Assembly (NCBI GenBank): GCA_963739085.1
Contig: CAVTZA010000022.1
Coordinates: forward strand, 90,288 to 154,287
Length of the DNA: 64,000 nt
Direction of reading: 5' to 3'
DNA from: DATFQE01 sp963739085
GTDB lineage: Bacteria > Actinomycetota > Thermoleophilia > Gaiellales > Gaiellaceae
Shown: positions 37,605-46,731 of the stretch, one piece after another
Layout of the letters: each line of letters opens with the position of its first letter
Numbering within the stretch: position 1 is the stretch's first letter
Notes under the pieces: generated by a model
Database searches by the model: none
What the model was told of the DNA's origin: nothing
What the model saw: only the letters and a program-made list of their open reading frames with translations
Program-made: the position numbers and the translations under genes

Positions 37605-40416
37605 TGTCCGGGGCGGCCAGCGTCGCGGCCAGGCGCTCGCGGCCGTCGACTCCCACCTTGCGGTAGACGCGGGTCAGGTGGGTCTCGACGGTCGCGAGCG
37701 TCACGAAGAGGTCCTGCGCGATCTCGCGGTTGCTTCGGCCCGAGGCGGCGAGCTCCGCGACACGCGCCTCGCTGGGAGTGAGGGCCTCGATACCGCGGAG
37801 GGCCCGCCGCCGCGGTCGGGCGCCGGTCGCCCGCAGCTCGTCGGCGGCGCGCACCGCGAGCGGTTCCGCTCCGCACGCGTGAGCCTCGTCCATCGCGGCT
37901 GAAAGTGCGGCTCGCGCGTCCCGGCGCCGGCCGCCGCGCGGAGCGCCGCGCCGAGCTCGAAGCTTCGGGCCGCTCGAGCCGCCAGGGCGTGTCTTCGAGC
38001 CGGCCCGCGGCCTCCGCCAGCTTCGACAAGCGAGCCTCGCCCTCCTCGATCAAGGCGCAGGCGCGGAGCGCGACAGCGATCGCCTTGGCCGTGCCCCACG
38101 CGCGCGCAAGCTCGAGCTCTTGCACGGCCAGCTCATGCGCCTGGTCGCGCCGGCCGCCCGCGAACAGCGCAAGCGCTGCGGCGGACCGCCAAGGCGGGCT
38201 GGGACGACGGACCTCCCAGCGCCGATAGCGGCGCCCGAGCTCGCAGGAAGTCCTCGGCCGCCGCGTCGGGGCGGCCCTGGGCCGCCGGAGCACTCCGCGC
38301 CCGAACAGGACCGGGTTCAGGAGCTCCAGCTCCGAGAGCTCTCCGTCGAGGTCGTGTTCGACGAGCAGCTCCTGGGCCTCGGCGACCGAGCCGCGTTCGG
38401 CGAGCACCTGGACGAGGAACCCGACGGCGGGGGCAACCGGGCCGGGCCCCAGCGCGGCGAGGGTCGCGATGCAGGTGCGGAGATCGGCTTCGGCCGCACG
38501 GAGCTCGCCGACGTCGGTCGCGACCACACCGCGCGCGCCGACGGCGACGGCATGACGTGCTGGAGAGCCGGCCGTTCGAGCCGCGGACAGCATGCGGTCG
38601 ACGACTGCGCCCGCGGCGTCGGGACGCGGCGTGGACATACCCGAGCACGCTTTCGACCTCTTCGGCGGGATGGAGCAAGGACGACTCCGAGGCGGCGGCC
38701 GCAAGCAGACCGGCGGCGCGCGCGAGGCCATCTGCCGTCTCTCCCGGTTTCTCGAAGGCGGCGACCGCCTGCACGAAGCGCTCGCAGGCGTCTCGCCCGC
38801 TACCCGGGACGCGAGCCGCCGGAGACGAGCGCGGCCCTCGCCGGCGGCGACAAGGTACGGGCTCGCCGCCAAGTAGGTCTCGAGACGGAGCCTCTGCTCG
38901 CGGTGGCCCGGTTGATGGTCGAGCTCCGCCACGGCAGCAACGAGCACGTCCACTGCCTCGGCCGCGCGGTCGCCGTAGTAGAGGGCGATCGCGAGCTCGA
39001 GCGCGACGTCCGCCCGGGCTGCCGTCGCATCGGTCTCCCCGAGTGCCGCGCCCAGGTGCTCGGCGGCCTCCGGGAGCATCGCGGCCAGCTCGGCCTCTCC
39101 CAGCTCACGAAGGATGCTCGCGCGCTGCTCGCTCGCCGGCGGCTCGGCCAGAGCCCGGCGGAGCTCCGCGACCGCCTGCTCGGCAGCTCCTGTGCGCGTG
39201 CCGAGCGGGCCGCGGCCCGCAGGCGCTCGACGGCCCACGGGTCGGCGTCGCCGCCGCTGCTTGCCAGCAGGTGCGCGACGATCTGGCGCTCGGACGCGCC
39301 GAACTCGGCGAGTCGACGAGCGGCGCGCGCGTGCGCGCGCTCCCGCTCGGTGAGCGTCAGATCGGCCTCCAGTGCGGCCTGCACGAGGGGGTGACGGAAG
39401 CGAAGCCGCTCGGACTTCTCGACGAGATCGACCGCCGTCAGCTCGACTGCGGCGCCCGCCGCCGCGTCCGCGTCGAGGCCGGCCACTGCGCCGACGACGG
39501 GAAGCGTCTCCTCGCCGAGCACGACCAGGGCACGCGCGAGAGCCTGCGCAGCGGGAGACAGCCGCTCGAGGCGGGCGCGCATCGCCTCGCCGACCCGTTC
39601 GGGTACCAGCCGTCCGGCGGCTGCAACCTCGTCGGCGCGCGGTCGCACGTCCGTCCGCGCCAGATCGCGCGCCAGCTCGGTCAGGAGGAACGGGTTGCCG
39701 ACGGTGTTCGCCCGGCAGGCCTCGGCGAACACAGTGTCCGGAGGCTCGTCGAGCGCAGCGCCCAGGAGTGTGGCGACCCCGGCAGCGCTCAGCGGTTCCG
39801 GCCGGAGCCGGAGGACGCCCGGCTCGGCGCCGAGCGCGTGGAGCGGCTCCCGGCTGCCCTCGGCTGCACGCACTGCGAGCACGACGGCGACCGGGAGCGC
39901 GTCGAGGCGCCGGCAGAGGTACGTAACGAATTGCAGGGAGGGCTCGTCCGCCGACTGGGCGTCGTCGACGGTGAGCAGCAGCGGCTCGTGTGCCGCCAGG
40001 TTCGCGACGAGCCAGTAGAGGCCGTGGACCGCCGCATACCGGTCGACGTCGACCTCCGTGCCGACGTCGAGAACCGGCGCGGCGTGCCGCGCTGCACCGG
40101 AGAGGAGCTGGTCGCGCTCGGCCGGCGCGGCCGAGAGCACCGCGGGCTCGAGCAGCTGGCGGACGACGCCGAAGGGGAACCCTCGCTCGAGCTCGCTCGA
40201 CCGGGCGCTGAGCGGTCGGACGTCTGCCGCCTCGGCGGCGGCAACGGCCGCCTGCAGGAGTCGGGTCTTGCCGATGCCGGCCGGCCCGTCGACGATTGCC
40301 GCGCCGCCCTCACCTAGGGCCGCCCCTGCGACGAGCGCGGTGAGCGCGGCCAACTCGCTCTCCCGCTCGAGGAGCGGCGTCTCGAGCTCCGGAGACCGGT
40401 CGGCGGCCCTCGGCAT
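37597..40416 (-). CDS. Large LuxR-family regulator with AAA ATPase domain; about eight frameshifts
   Basis: The N-terminal 400 residues are one clean frame from ATG 40416: LLERESELAALTALV, Walker A VDGPAGIGKTRLL, Walker B LLLTVDDAQSADEPSL, and GNPFLLTELARDLA, typical of AAA_16/LuxR regulators. Past ~39190 the TPR-like middle jumps frame repeatedly (near 38790, 38630, 38290, 38230, 38000, 37930) but stays recognisable (AELRRALAEPPASEQRASILRELGEAELA; VLAERGSVAEAQELLVEHDLDG). The last ~60 residues are a LuxR helix-turn-helix: LTPSEARVAELAASGRSNREIAQDLFVTLATVETHLTRVYRKVGV. The intact start and end with regular coding quality in between favour sequencing error over decay. Target genes are unknown; no SARP-type element is near it. 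Confidence 0.85.
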
Positions 40417-40444
40417 GCCGTCAAGGATGCCGACGCCGTCCGGG

Positions 40445-40663
40445 TCAGTCCACCTCCTTGATCGGCTCCATGTAGAGCACGTTCGTGACGTTCACCCAGA
40501 CCGGCACGCCGTCTCTGGTGAGCTCGAACAGCCCGCCCGTCGGGAACGTGTCAACGGCGAACGCCTTCTGGTCGACCACCATCGTCAGGAGGTCGTCCTT
40601 GGCGCTCCCGACGAACACGATCTGTGTCTTGACCTCCGGGTGAACAGGGCCAGGCACTCCCAT
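40445..40663 (-). CDS. 72-residue small protein, unknown function
   Basis: A compact soluble protein with alternating strands (TQIVFVGSAKDDLLTMVVDQKAFAVDTF; GLFELTRDGVPVWVNVTNVLYMEPI). The ATG has AGGAGG-type sequence just upstream (complement of ~40668-40675). The layout resembles small beta-barrel proteins, and the ending YMEPIKEVD is like that of a DUF of similar size, but I do not recognise a family with certainty. It follows the GFA gene in the same direction with a 29-base gap, so probably one transcript. Confidence 0.6.
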   Translation of the reverse strand: MGVPGPVHPEVKTQIVFVGSAKDDLLTMVVDQKAFAVDTFPTGGLFELTRDGVPVWVNVTNVLYMEPIKEVD

Positions 40664-40692
40664 CTCAGCCTCCTAGGCTCGGGTCGCGCGAG

Positions 40693-41124
40693 TCAGAGCG
40701 GGCGTGCGCCGGGTGCGTGGCGGCTCTCTGCGAATCGGGGCAGACCGTCCTCGGGGAGCGGCTCCCAGGGGGCGGCGTACGCGACGAACTGCCGCACCGT
40801 CGGACGAACGCCGGGATCGTCGTCGAACGTCCCCAGCCGGATGCCGACCGACTCGGGGTGGCTCGGGTTGGAGCCGTAGATCGCGGACCCGCAGCGGCCG
40901 CAGAACCATTTCTCGCCGCCGTCGGGCGGCTTCCACATTCGCAGCACGTCCTCTCCCGCGACGATCCGGAAGGCACCCGGAGCCGGGTGCGCCTGTGCGG
41001 ACGCGGCCGTACCGCTCCGCCGCTGACAGCGCTTGCAGTGGCAGTAGCTCGCGCGGACGAGCGGCTCGGTGACCTCGTACCGGACTGCGCCGCAATTGCA
41101 ACCGCCGGTGAGGGGAAGCTTCAT
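40693..41124 (-). CDS. GFA-family zinc protein (CENP-V/GFA fold)
   Basis: A 143-residue protein from ATG 41124. Zinc-ligand Cys are arranged as in the GFA fold: GGCNCGAVRYEV (residues ~7-17), SYCHCKRCQRRSG (~27-39) and KWFCGRCGSAIYGSNP (~73-88). The family includes glutathione-dependent formaldehyde-activating enzyme, but most bacterial members are uncharacterised. The open frame extends upstream to 41850 only as a shadow of the flavoprotein gene. It lies 76 bases after the flavoprotein stop, same strand. Confidence 0.88.
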   Translation of the reverse strand: MKLPLTGGCNCGAVRYEVTEPLVRASYCHCKRCQRRSGTAASAQAHPAPGAFRIVAGEDVLRMWKPPDGGEKWFCGRCGSAIYGSNPSHPESVGIRLGTFDDDPGVRPTVRQFVAYAAPWEPLPEDGLPRFAESRHAPGARPL

Positions 41125-41200
41125 CTGCCGGCCATTGTGGGCGAAATGCCACAGCCGCCATCGAGATTCGTGGTCTTGAGGTGGTGAAGGTTCGAAGCGA

Positions 41201-42331
41201 TCAGGAGCCGAACCAGCGCTCCTGCCGCGTCGACGCGAATGCCACCTTGTCGGCGGCGAGCTCTCGAGACGGTCCCACGAGCCGCGCCGTGGGCGTCGGT
41301 CCGCCGAGGAAGTTGGCCTCGACCTTCCCGACCAGCCCGCCGCCGAACTCGAGGTAACACGAGCCCGCGCCCTCGTACGGGCGCTGAAGCGTCCCGCCGC
41401 GGAGGCGAGCGGCGATGTCGTCCGCCACGACACGGGCGGCTGCCTCGGCGAACGCACCGGCCTTCGCCATCGGCAGCGCGGTGATGTCCCCGACGGCGTA
41501 GACGTTCGGAAAGCGGGTCGCCAGGTTGGTCTTCTCGACCGGCACCCAGCCGTCGACGGCGAGCCCGCAGCTCTCGACCACGCGAGGCGCGCGGTGCACG
41601 GGGATGCCGACGAACAGGTCGTAGGGGATGCCCCCGCCGCTCGCGAGCCGGGCCTCGCCGTTACCCGTGTCGAGCTCCACGATCTGCTGGTTCCCCACGT
41701 ACTCGATGCCGCGCTCGGCCAGGGCGTCGAGGAAGCTCTGGGAGAGCTCCTTCGTGATCGGAACCGGCGCCGCCATCGGGCCGACGACGCGAATCTCGAC
41801 CGCATCCCTGAGGCCGCGCTCGACGAAGTGGTCGTGCAGCAGCAGCGCACCCTCGAACGGCGCCGGCGGGCACTTGAACGGGTGACCCAGGATCCCGATC
41901 AGGATCCTCCCCGAGTCGAAGTCCGAGAGCACGTCGCGCATGCGCTCTGCTCCGGCGACCGAGTAGTACTCGACGCCGCCCTCTGCGAAGCCGGGGGTCG
42001 CGGCGAAGTCGTAGTCCGCCCCGAGCGCCACGACGAGGATGTCGGCCTCGTACGTGGCCGCGTCCGTCGTCACTCTCCGTTGCTCCGGGTCGATCGAGCT
42101 CACCCGCTCGCGGCGGAACTCGACGCCCTCCTTGGAGATGTCCTCGTAGCGCAGCTGGACGTCGGCCGTCGCCTTCCGGCCGAACAGGACGTCCAGCTTG
42201 GAGAAGCCGAAGGTGAACGACTCGTTCTGGTCGATGAGCGTCGTGCGGACGTCGCCCGCGAGGGATTCGGAGAGGCACGTCGCCAGCTCCAGTCCGGCGA
42301 AGCCGGCGCCAAGGATCACGACGTGCGTCAC
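41201..42331 (-). CDS. FAD-dependent pyridine nucleotide-disulfide family oxidoreductase, SQR-like
   Basis: A 376-residue intact flavoprotein. FAD dinucleotide site VVILGAGFAGLE with GxGxxG at 8-13; second FAD motif NVYAVGDITALP with Asp282. Two Cys sit where sulfide:quinone reductases carry redox Cys: Cys154 in GHPFKCPPAPFE and Cys325 in GAGSCYLEFGGG, though the third SQR Cys is not evident. Related proteins oxidise sulfide or NADH and reduce quinone at the membrane surface. I place it in the SQR/FCSD-like group; NDH-2-like activity is the main alternative. No signal peptide or C-terminal membrane anchor is visible. Confidence 0.85.
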   Translation of the reverse strand: MTHVVILGAGFAGLELATCLSESLAGDVRTTLIDQNESFTFGFSKLDVLFGRKATADVQLRYEDISKEGVEFRRERVSSIDPEQRRVTTDAATYEADILVVALGADYDFAATPGFAEGGVEYYSVAGAERMRDVLSDFDSGRILIGILGHPFKCPPAPFEGALLLHDHFVERGLRDAVEIRVVGPMAAPVPITKELSQSFLDALAERGIEYVGNQQIVELDTGNGEARLASGGGIPYDLFVGIPVHRAPRVVESCGLAVDGWVPVEKTNLATRFPNVYAVGDITALPMAKAGAFAEAAARVVADDIAARLRGGTLQRPYEGAGSCYLEFGGGLVGKVEANFLGGPTPTARLVGPSRELAADKVAFASTRQERWFGS

Positions 42332-42614
42332 GACGGACGACGATACCGGGCAGGATTGCCGCTTCGACCCAAGCGGTGGTCATCCGCACTTTTGGCCTGG
42401 CCCCGCTGCTCCTGCTTTGCATGGAATAGGAGCAGTCAGCCCGTCGCTGCTGCCTTTGCCTCGTTGCGAGAGCGACGGTGCTCGAAGCTCCGTCCGATGG
42501 CAAGCTCGCACGAGTCGACGTCGTGCCTAAGCATCGGATGCGACGGGTTTGGCCGAGTGACGCTTCTGTTGGTCGTCCTTGCCGACAGCGCAGCCCCGGC
42601 GCGGCAACAACGCG

Positions 42615-43424
42615 TCAGGCCCGCACCCCGCTGACCTCACGAAGGAACGGCCGGATGAACTCCGCGAGTTCCCGAGGATGGTCGTGGTATGCCGCGTGCG
42701 TGCCCGGGATGGTGGTGACATCCACGCCCAGCCGCTGGCCGAGCCGACCGGTGATCTCGGGGGAGAAGGGCAGGCCGTCTTCGCTGATGAGCAGGCGCAC
42801 GGGAGCGGACAGCGCGGCCAGCGCCTGCTGGCTGGGGAGGTACAGCTCGTACGTCCCAAGCTCGACCTCGAACAACGTGCCGGCGGTGGCGCGCAGGCGC
42901 TCACGAAGCGCCGGCGATAGCCGGCTCCAGCCGTCGTCGCCGGCCACGTAGCACCAGAAGCGCTCCACGGCAGCAGGCGGCCCACCGGCCGCCATTGCCT
43001 TCTGAACCACCGTCCTCAACGGGGCTCGAACGGCGTCGAAGTCGTCGACCAGGGCATACAAGCCCGGCTCGTGCAGAATCGCCCCGCGCACCGATCCCGG
43101 ATAACGAACCATCAGACACAGCGCAAAGACACCGCCGCTGCTCGTGCCGAACACCGCCGCAGGCCCGGTCCCGAGCGCATCCAACAGGCCCGCCGCATCA
43201 TCGGCCTGCTCCTCCGGCGAGGTCGTCTCCCAGCCGTCCGGAGTGGGACTGCGCCCGTTGCCGCGCCGGTCATAGCTGACGAGCGTGAACTCGTCGGCCA
43301 GCACGTCCGCCAGCGCGTCGAAGTGGCCGCCATCTCCCGTCGCTCCCATGATCAACAGCACCGGCGGCCCTGCACCCCGGATCTCGTAATACAGCTCGGT
43401 CCCGTTGACAGTCACTCTGGGCAT
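42615..43424 (-). CDS. Alpha/beta hydrolase
   Basis: A 269-residue protein from ATG 43424, with GGAGGG upstream; the frame is open further upstream without coding character. Features: substrate-side LLIMGATGDGGHFDALAD, DRRGNGRSPTPDGWE, nucleophile elbow VFGTSSGGVFALCLM (Ser), PVRLLISEDGLPF (acid) and IPGTHAAYHDHPRELAEF (His). The family includes haloperoxidase-like and esterase-type hydrolases; the substrate is not evident. The gene stands alone, with a 283-base featureless gap before the flavoprotein gene (42332-42614). Confidence 0.88.
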   Translation of the reverse strand: MPRVTVNGTELYYEIRGAGPPVLLIMGATGDGGHFDALADVLADEFTLVSYDRRGNGRSPTPDGWETTSPEEQADDAAGLLDALGTGPAAVFGTSSGGVFALCLMVRYPGSVRGAILHEPGLYALVDDFDAVRAPLRTVVQKAMAAGGPPAAVERFWCYVAGDDGWSRLSPALRERLRATAGTLFEVELGTYELYLPSQQALAALSAPVRLLISEDGLPFSPEITGRLGQRLGVDVTTIPGTHAAYHDHPRELAEFIRPFLREVSGVRA

Positions 43425-43781
43425 CGCCGCGGCCCTCCGGTCCGCCTCTAGAGCCGCATCCTCTCCCTCACACCGCATCAGCTCAAGCGACCCGATCGCG
43501 GCGATCGACAGACCACCCGGCCGCCGGTCGCCATGAGTCGCACTCCGCCGCAGCGCCGCCCGCGGCTCCTTTCGCCTGCAGGGAGCAGCGCGGGCCACCC
43601 GGCAAGTCAAGCGATTGGCTGCTCCCTCGGACGAAACGCAGTAGCCGCGCGGGCCGTGGCTCCTCGCGGTGGTCAAGCGTCAAGCACGTCGCGTCGGCCT
43701 CGCGACCGTGCGCGGTGGTAATGCGGTACCGCATGGCGGTTGTGACGTGCCCGGAACGGTGGCATCCTGCTCCTCACGCTC
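43425..43781. other. Intergenic region between hydrolase and acyl-CoA synthetase
   Basis: No gene is supported. The right end holds a perfect 14-bp palindrome (43721-43734) and a weak -35/-10 pair TTGTGA (43740-43745) and CATCCT (43763-43768) separated by 17 bases, leading to the synthetase start at 43782. Confidence 0.4.
43721..43734. promoter_or_regulatory. 14-bp palindrome, candidate operator for the acyl-CoA synthetase
   Basis: ATGCGGTACCGCAT is exactly self-complementary and ends 5 bases before the -35-like TTGTGA. TetR- and GntR-type repressors of fatty-acid genes often use such sites, but no regulator gene is adjacent. Confidence 0.45.
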
Positions 43782-45356
43782 ATGAGTTCCACGTCGTACG
43801 AGCAGGCTTGCGCAGAGCATCGCTGGGACGTGCCGGCGCGCTACAACATCGCGTCCGACGTCTGCGACAAGCACCCTCGCGACAAGCTCGCGATGGTGTG
43901 GGAGAGCTTCGACGGCTCCTATCGCGAGCTGGTGTGGGGAGAGCTCCAGGATCTCGCGAACCAGGCCGCCCACGTGCTTCGCGACCTGGGGGTCGAGCGC
44001 GGCGACCGCGTGGCGGTCGTGCTGCCGCCGACGGCGGAGACCGCGGCGATCTTCTTCGGCGTCTGGAAGCTCGGCGCGATCCTGCTCTCGATGTCGGTGC
44101 TCTACGGCGACGACTCGATTCGCCATCGCCTTTCGGACTCGGGCGCGAAGCTCGTGGTCACGGATGCGGACAACGCCCCGCGCTTCGCCGAGGCGGAGGC
44201 GCGGATCCTCGTCCTCGACTTCGACACTCTCGCCGGCGCCTCGACCGAGCCCGTTCCGGGCGACACCTCGGCCGAGGATCCGGCGCAGCTCTACTACACG
44301 TCCGGCACGACCGGGCTCGCAAAGGGCATCGTCCATGCCCACCGCTACATCCTCGGCCACGAGGAGTTCGTGTACAGCCACGAGGTCGCTGACGGCGAGC
44401 GGTTCCACGGCATGGGCGAGTGGGCGTGGGCGGCCGGTATCGCGCCCCTGCTCGGCCCTTGGCGGCTCGGCGCCGTGCAGTACGTCTACCGGCGCGAGGC
44501 CGGCTTCGACCCGCACCGGCAGCTGGACTTCCTCAGCCGCCACCAGGTGACGAACGTCTTCACGACGCCGACGGCGATGCGGGCGATGATGGCGATCGAA
44601 GATGCAGGGACGCGGTATCCGCAGAGGTTCCGGCGCGTCTGCTCGGCGGGCGAGCCGCTGAACCCGGAGGCGATCCGCTGGTTCCGGGAGCAATACGGCG
44701 TGACCGTGCTCGACTACTACGGGCTGACGGAGTCGTATCCGCTCGTCGGGAACTACCCGTTCATGAATGTCCGCGAGGGCTCGATGGGCAAGCCGATGCC
44801 CGGCTGGGACGTCCAGATCCTCGACGAGGACGAGCGCCCCGTCGCCCAGGGCGAGCGCGGCGAGATCTGCCTCCGCGCCCGCACCAACCCGCACTACCCG
44901 CTCGGCTACTGGAACCGGCCGGAGGACACCGAAGAGGTGTTCGGCGGCGAGTGGTTCCACACCAAGGACGCGGCGAGCCAGGACGAAGACGGGTACGTCT
45001 GGTACGAGGGGCGTGCCGACGACGTGATCATCGCGGCGGGCTACCGCGTCGGCCCCTTCGAGGTCGAGTCCGTGTGTCTCGAGCACCCGGCGGTGCGCGA
45101 GGCGGCGGCCGTGGCCTCGCCCGACGAGCTGCGCGGCAACGTGGTCAAGGCGTTCATCGTTCTCGCGGCCGACCACGAGCCGTCCGACGAGCTCGCCGAC
45201 GAAATCAAGGCGTTCGTCCGCCAGCGGCTGTCCGCGTATGCCTATCCGCGGCGGATCGAGTTCGTCGACGACCTGCCCAAGACGCTGACCGGGAAGATCC
45301 GGCGCATCGAGCTCCGCCAGCTGGAGCTCGAGCGAGCCGGCGCGGTGCGCGGCTGA
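43782..45356 (+). CDS. AMP-forming acyl-CoA synthetase (medium-chain/ACSM-like)
   Basis: A 524-residue intact member of the adenylate-forming superfamily. Motifs: phosphate-binding loop LYYTSGTTGLAKG (170-182), ITP-type VFTTPTAMRAMM, DYYGLTESYPLVGNYP, the GEWFHTKDAASQDEDGYVWYEGRADDVIIAAGYRVGPFEVE region with the hinge Asp and Arg, and the catalytic Lys in LPKTLTGKIRRIELR near the C-terminus. It activates a carboxylic acid to acyl-AMP and then acyl-CoA. Similarity to ACSM and related synthetases suggests medium- or branched-chain or aromatic acids; the acid is inference. Confidence 0.93.
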   Translation: MSSTSYEQACAEHRWDVPARYNIASDVCDKHPRDKLAMVWESFDGSYRELVWGELQDLANQAAHVLRDLGVERGDRVAVVLPPTAETAAIFFGVWKLGAILLSMSVLYGDDSIRHRLSDSGAKLVVTDADNAPRFAEAEARILVLDFDTLAGASTEPVPGDTSAEDPAQLYYTSGTTGLAKGIVHAHRYILGHEEFVYSHEVADGERFHGMGEWAWAAGIAPLLGPWRLGAVQYVYRREAGFDPHRQLDFLSRHQVTNVFTTPTAMRAMMAIEDAGTRYPQRFRRVCSAGEPLNPEAIRWFREQYGVTVLDYYGLTESYPLVGNYPFMNVREGSMGKPMPGWDVQILDEDERPVAQGERGEICLRARTNPHYPLGYWNRPEDTEEVFGGEWFHTKDAASQDEDGYVWYEGRADDVIIAAGYRVGPFEVESVCLEHPAVREAAAVASPDELRGNVVKAFIVLAADHEPSDELADEIKAFVRQRLSAYAYPRRIEFVDDLPKTLTGKIRRIELRQLELERAGAVRG

Positions 45357-45875
45357 GCGGCGCCGCGCGAGCGCTTGGCGTCTTCGCGGTCGCGCTCGCG
45401 CTCGCGACCGCCGCCGGGGCCGCGATCGGTGTCCCCGTGCGCGTGACGCTGGACGGGGTCGGCGGCGCTCGGCCCGGAATGACTCGCGGCGCAGGTCGCT
45501 CAACGCTGGGGGCTTCGTCTGCGGGCGAGCTACGAGGTGCGGCCGGACTGCGGGCAGGCCCCGATCGAGCGGGCCGGGCTACGCGGATACGCACTCTTCA
45601 TGCCCCGTGACCGCTTGGGCGCGGTCTTCCTCCGCCGTGGCGCGGTGAGCGGCAAGGGCGTCGGAGTCGGGTCGACGCTGGCAGAGCTGCGCAACGCCTA
45701 TGGAACGCTCCCCTCGCGGCCCGACCGCTATGTCCACGGCGGTCGGCAGTACTTCCTGCGCCGCTCGCGGGCGCCGCACTGGGAGCTGCGCTTCGACGTC
45801 GGGCCACGCCAGCGTGTGACGCAGATCGCGTTCGGCGAGCGACGAGCGGTCCGGCTCGACGAGGGGTGCGCCTAG
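45353..45875 (+). CDS. Small secreted protein of unknown function, frameshifted
   Basis: Directly after the synthetase. The first frame gives a signal-peptide-like ALGVFAVALALATAAGAAIG, then VRVTLDGVGGARPGMT. After a break near 45490 another frame continues RPDCGQAPIERAGLRGYALFMPRDRLGAVFLRRG, GVGVGSTLAELRNAYG and QYFLRRSRAPHWELRFDVGPRQRVTQIAFG, ending at 45875. The LGAVFLRRGAVS...GKGVGVGSTLAELR pattern is typical of a widespread actinobacterial secreted protein of unknown function with a lipocalin- or PepSY-like strand pattern. No ATG or GTG is found at the start, so the true start is uncertain. Confidence 0.6.
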
Positions 45876-45884
45876 GCAGGAGCT

Positions 45885-45906
45885 GGGGTCAGATCTTGCA
45901 TTGCCA
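45885..45906 (+). repeat. 22-bp dispersed repeat, copy 2
   Basis: Matches 33597-33618 at 21 of 22 positions and has the same orientation. It begins 10 bases after the preceding stop and ~30 bases before a tRNA-like segment. Confidence 0.6.
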
Positions 45907-45934
45907 GATTCGCAGGGACACTGGTCACGTGATC

Positions 45935-46014
45935 CGCGCCGGCGGGTGTGCGCGAACCACTAGTGGCCGATTGAGGAACGGTCGGAGATGCGGGTTCGAT
46001 TCCCGTCGGCGCTG
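45935..46014 (+). other. tRNA-like segment, possible tRNA remnant
   Basis: A good T-arm is visible: stem GCGGG/CCCGT (45990-45994, 46002-46006) around loop TTCGATT. It is followed by CGGCGCT, which pairs over six bases with GCGCCG at 45936-45941 as an acceptor stem. A stem GGCCG/CGGTC (45965-45969, 45979-45983) could be an anticodon stem, but its loop is nine bases and no normal D-arm is present. The span of ~79 bases is close to tRNA length. A degenerate tRNA or an attachment-site remnant is more likely than a working tRNA. Confidence 0.3.
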
Positions 46015-46055
46015 TACGGCCGTGGCTCAACGACCGAGAGCGCCGACCGTTCCTC
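45973..46055. repeat. Imperfect inverted repeat overlapping the tRNA-like segment
   Basis: GAGGAACGGTCGG (45973-45985) is exactly complementary to CCGACCGTTCCTC (46043-46055), and the match extends imperfectly outward through AGTGG (45962) and CCACT (46059-46063). It lies between convergent genes and may also act as a terminator. Confidence 0.65.
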
Positions 46056-46089
46056 GGCCCACTCCCGAGTAGGGGAGGGGCGGCTCTCG

Positions 46090-46614
46090 TCAGTCCGCGG
46101 CCGCCGACTTCTTCTCAGGCGTAGGGACCGGCGCGGACGCGCGTGCTGCGGGCTCATCGATGAGGTTCAGGACGCGCATCCCGTGCACGAACACGATCGT
46201 GCCGCCGAGCCAGCCGCCGAGTGTGAGCGTGCCGAAGCCGACGAGCGTGAGCAGCAGCGATCCGGTCGTCACCTCCCCGTCGACGTAGCCGCCGTGCCCG
46301 AAGATCGCAGCGAGCAGGAAGAAGACCGTCGCGGTGAGCATCGCGAACATGTGCACCGTCGCCGTCCGCCAGACCGGGCTGCCCCAGGTGATGGAGAGCC
46401 ACTCGATCAACCCCGTCAGCGCGGTCGGAACGGTGACGACGAGACCCAGGATGAGCGCGAGCCACCACGCGGTGGCCGTGTTGTGCTCCGAGACGCCGAG
46501 CACGCTGAGGACTCCGAACGCGGTCGCGAGTGTGTAGGCCCCGATCGTCGCGTCCGTGAGCGGCGGGTGCAGCGGGTGTCCCGGTAGGCCCTTGAGGAGA
46601 TAGGTGAGCTTCAT
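46090..46614 (-). CDS. DUF2231 membrane protein
   Basis: A 174-residue protein starting MKLTYLLKGLPGHPLHPPLTDATIG; the GHPLHPxLT motif is the signature of DUF2231. Four membrane helices follow (GAYTLATAFGVLSVLG; WWLALILGLVVTVPTALTGL; TVHMFAMLTATVFFLLAAIFG; LLLTLVGFGTLTLGGWLGG), with a cytoplasmic Pro/Ala-rich tail. Function is unknown; homologues often carry or sit near heme or redox membrane proteins and the paired His suggest metal or heme contact. The gene is monocistronic and divergent from the membrane protein at 46732. Confidence 0.85.
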   Translation of the reverse strand: MKLTYLLKGLPGHPLHPPLTDATIGAYTLATAFGVLSVLGVSEHNTATAWWLALILGLVVTVPTALTGLIEWLSITWGSPVWRTATVHMFAMLTATVFFLLAAIFGHGGYVDGEVTTGSLLLTLVGFGTLTLGGWLGGTIVFVHGMRVLNLIDEPAARASAPVPTPEKKSAAAD

Positions 46615-46731
46615 ACGAATCCTCCTGCCGCTTGCTTAGTGCCCGTCACGAAGGTTCCCTTACCTCCGCGCGAGTGAACATCGCTCGCCTAAGATCCGCC
46701 GCTTCGCAAGGCCCAAAAAGGAGGCGTCGAG

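Noticed and set aside
36725..39238. 837-codon minus-strand frame as one protein
   Set aside because: Only its middle follows the LuxR regulator; below 37597 it is a shadow of the TAP-like hydrolase, and the helix-turn-helix end is in another frame.
45935..46014. Functional tRNA gene
   Set aside because: The D-arm is missing, the candidate anticodon loop is nine bases and the acceptor stem has a terminal mismatch.
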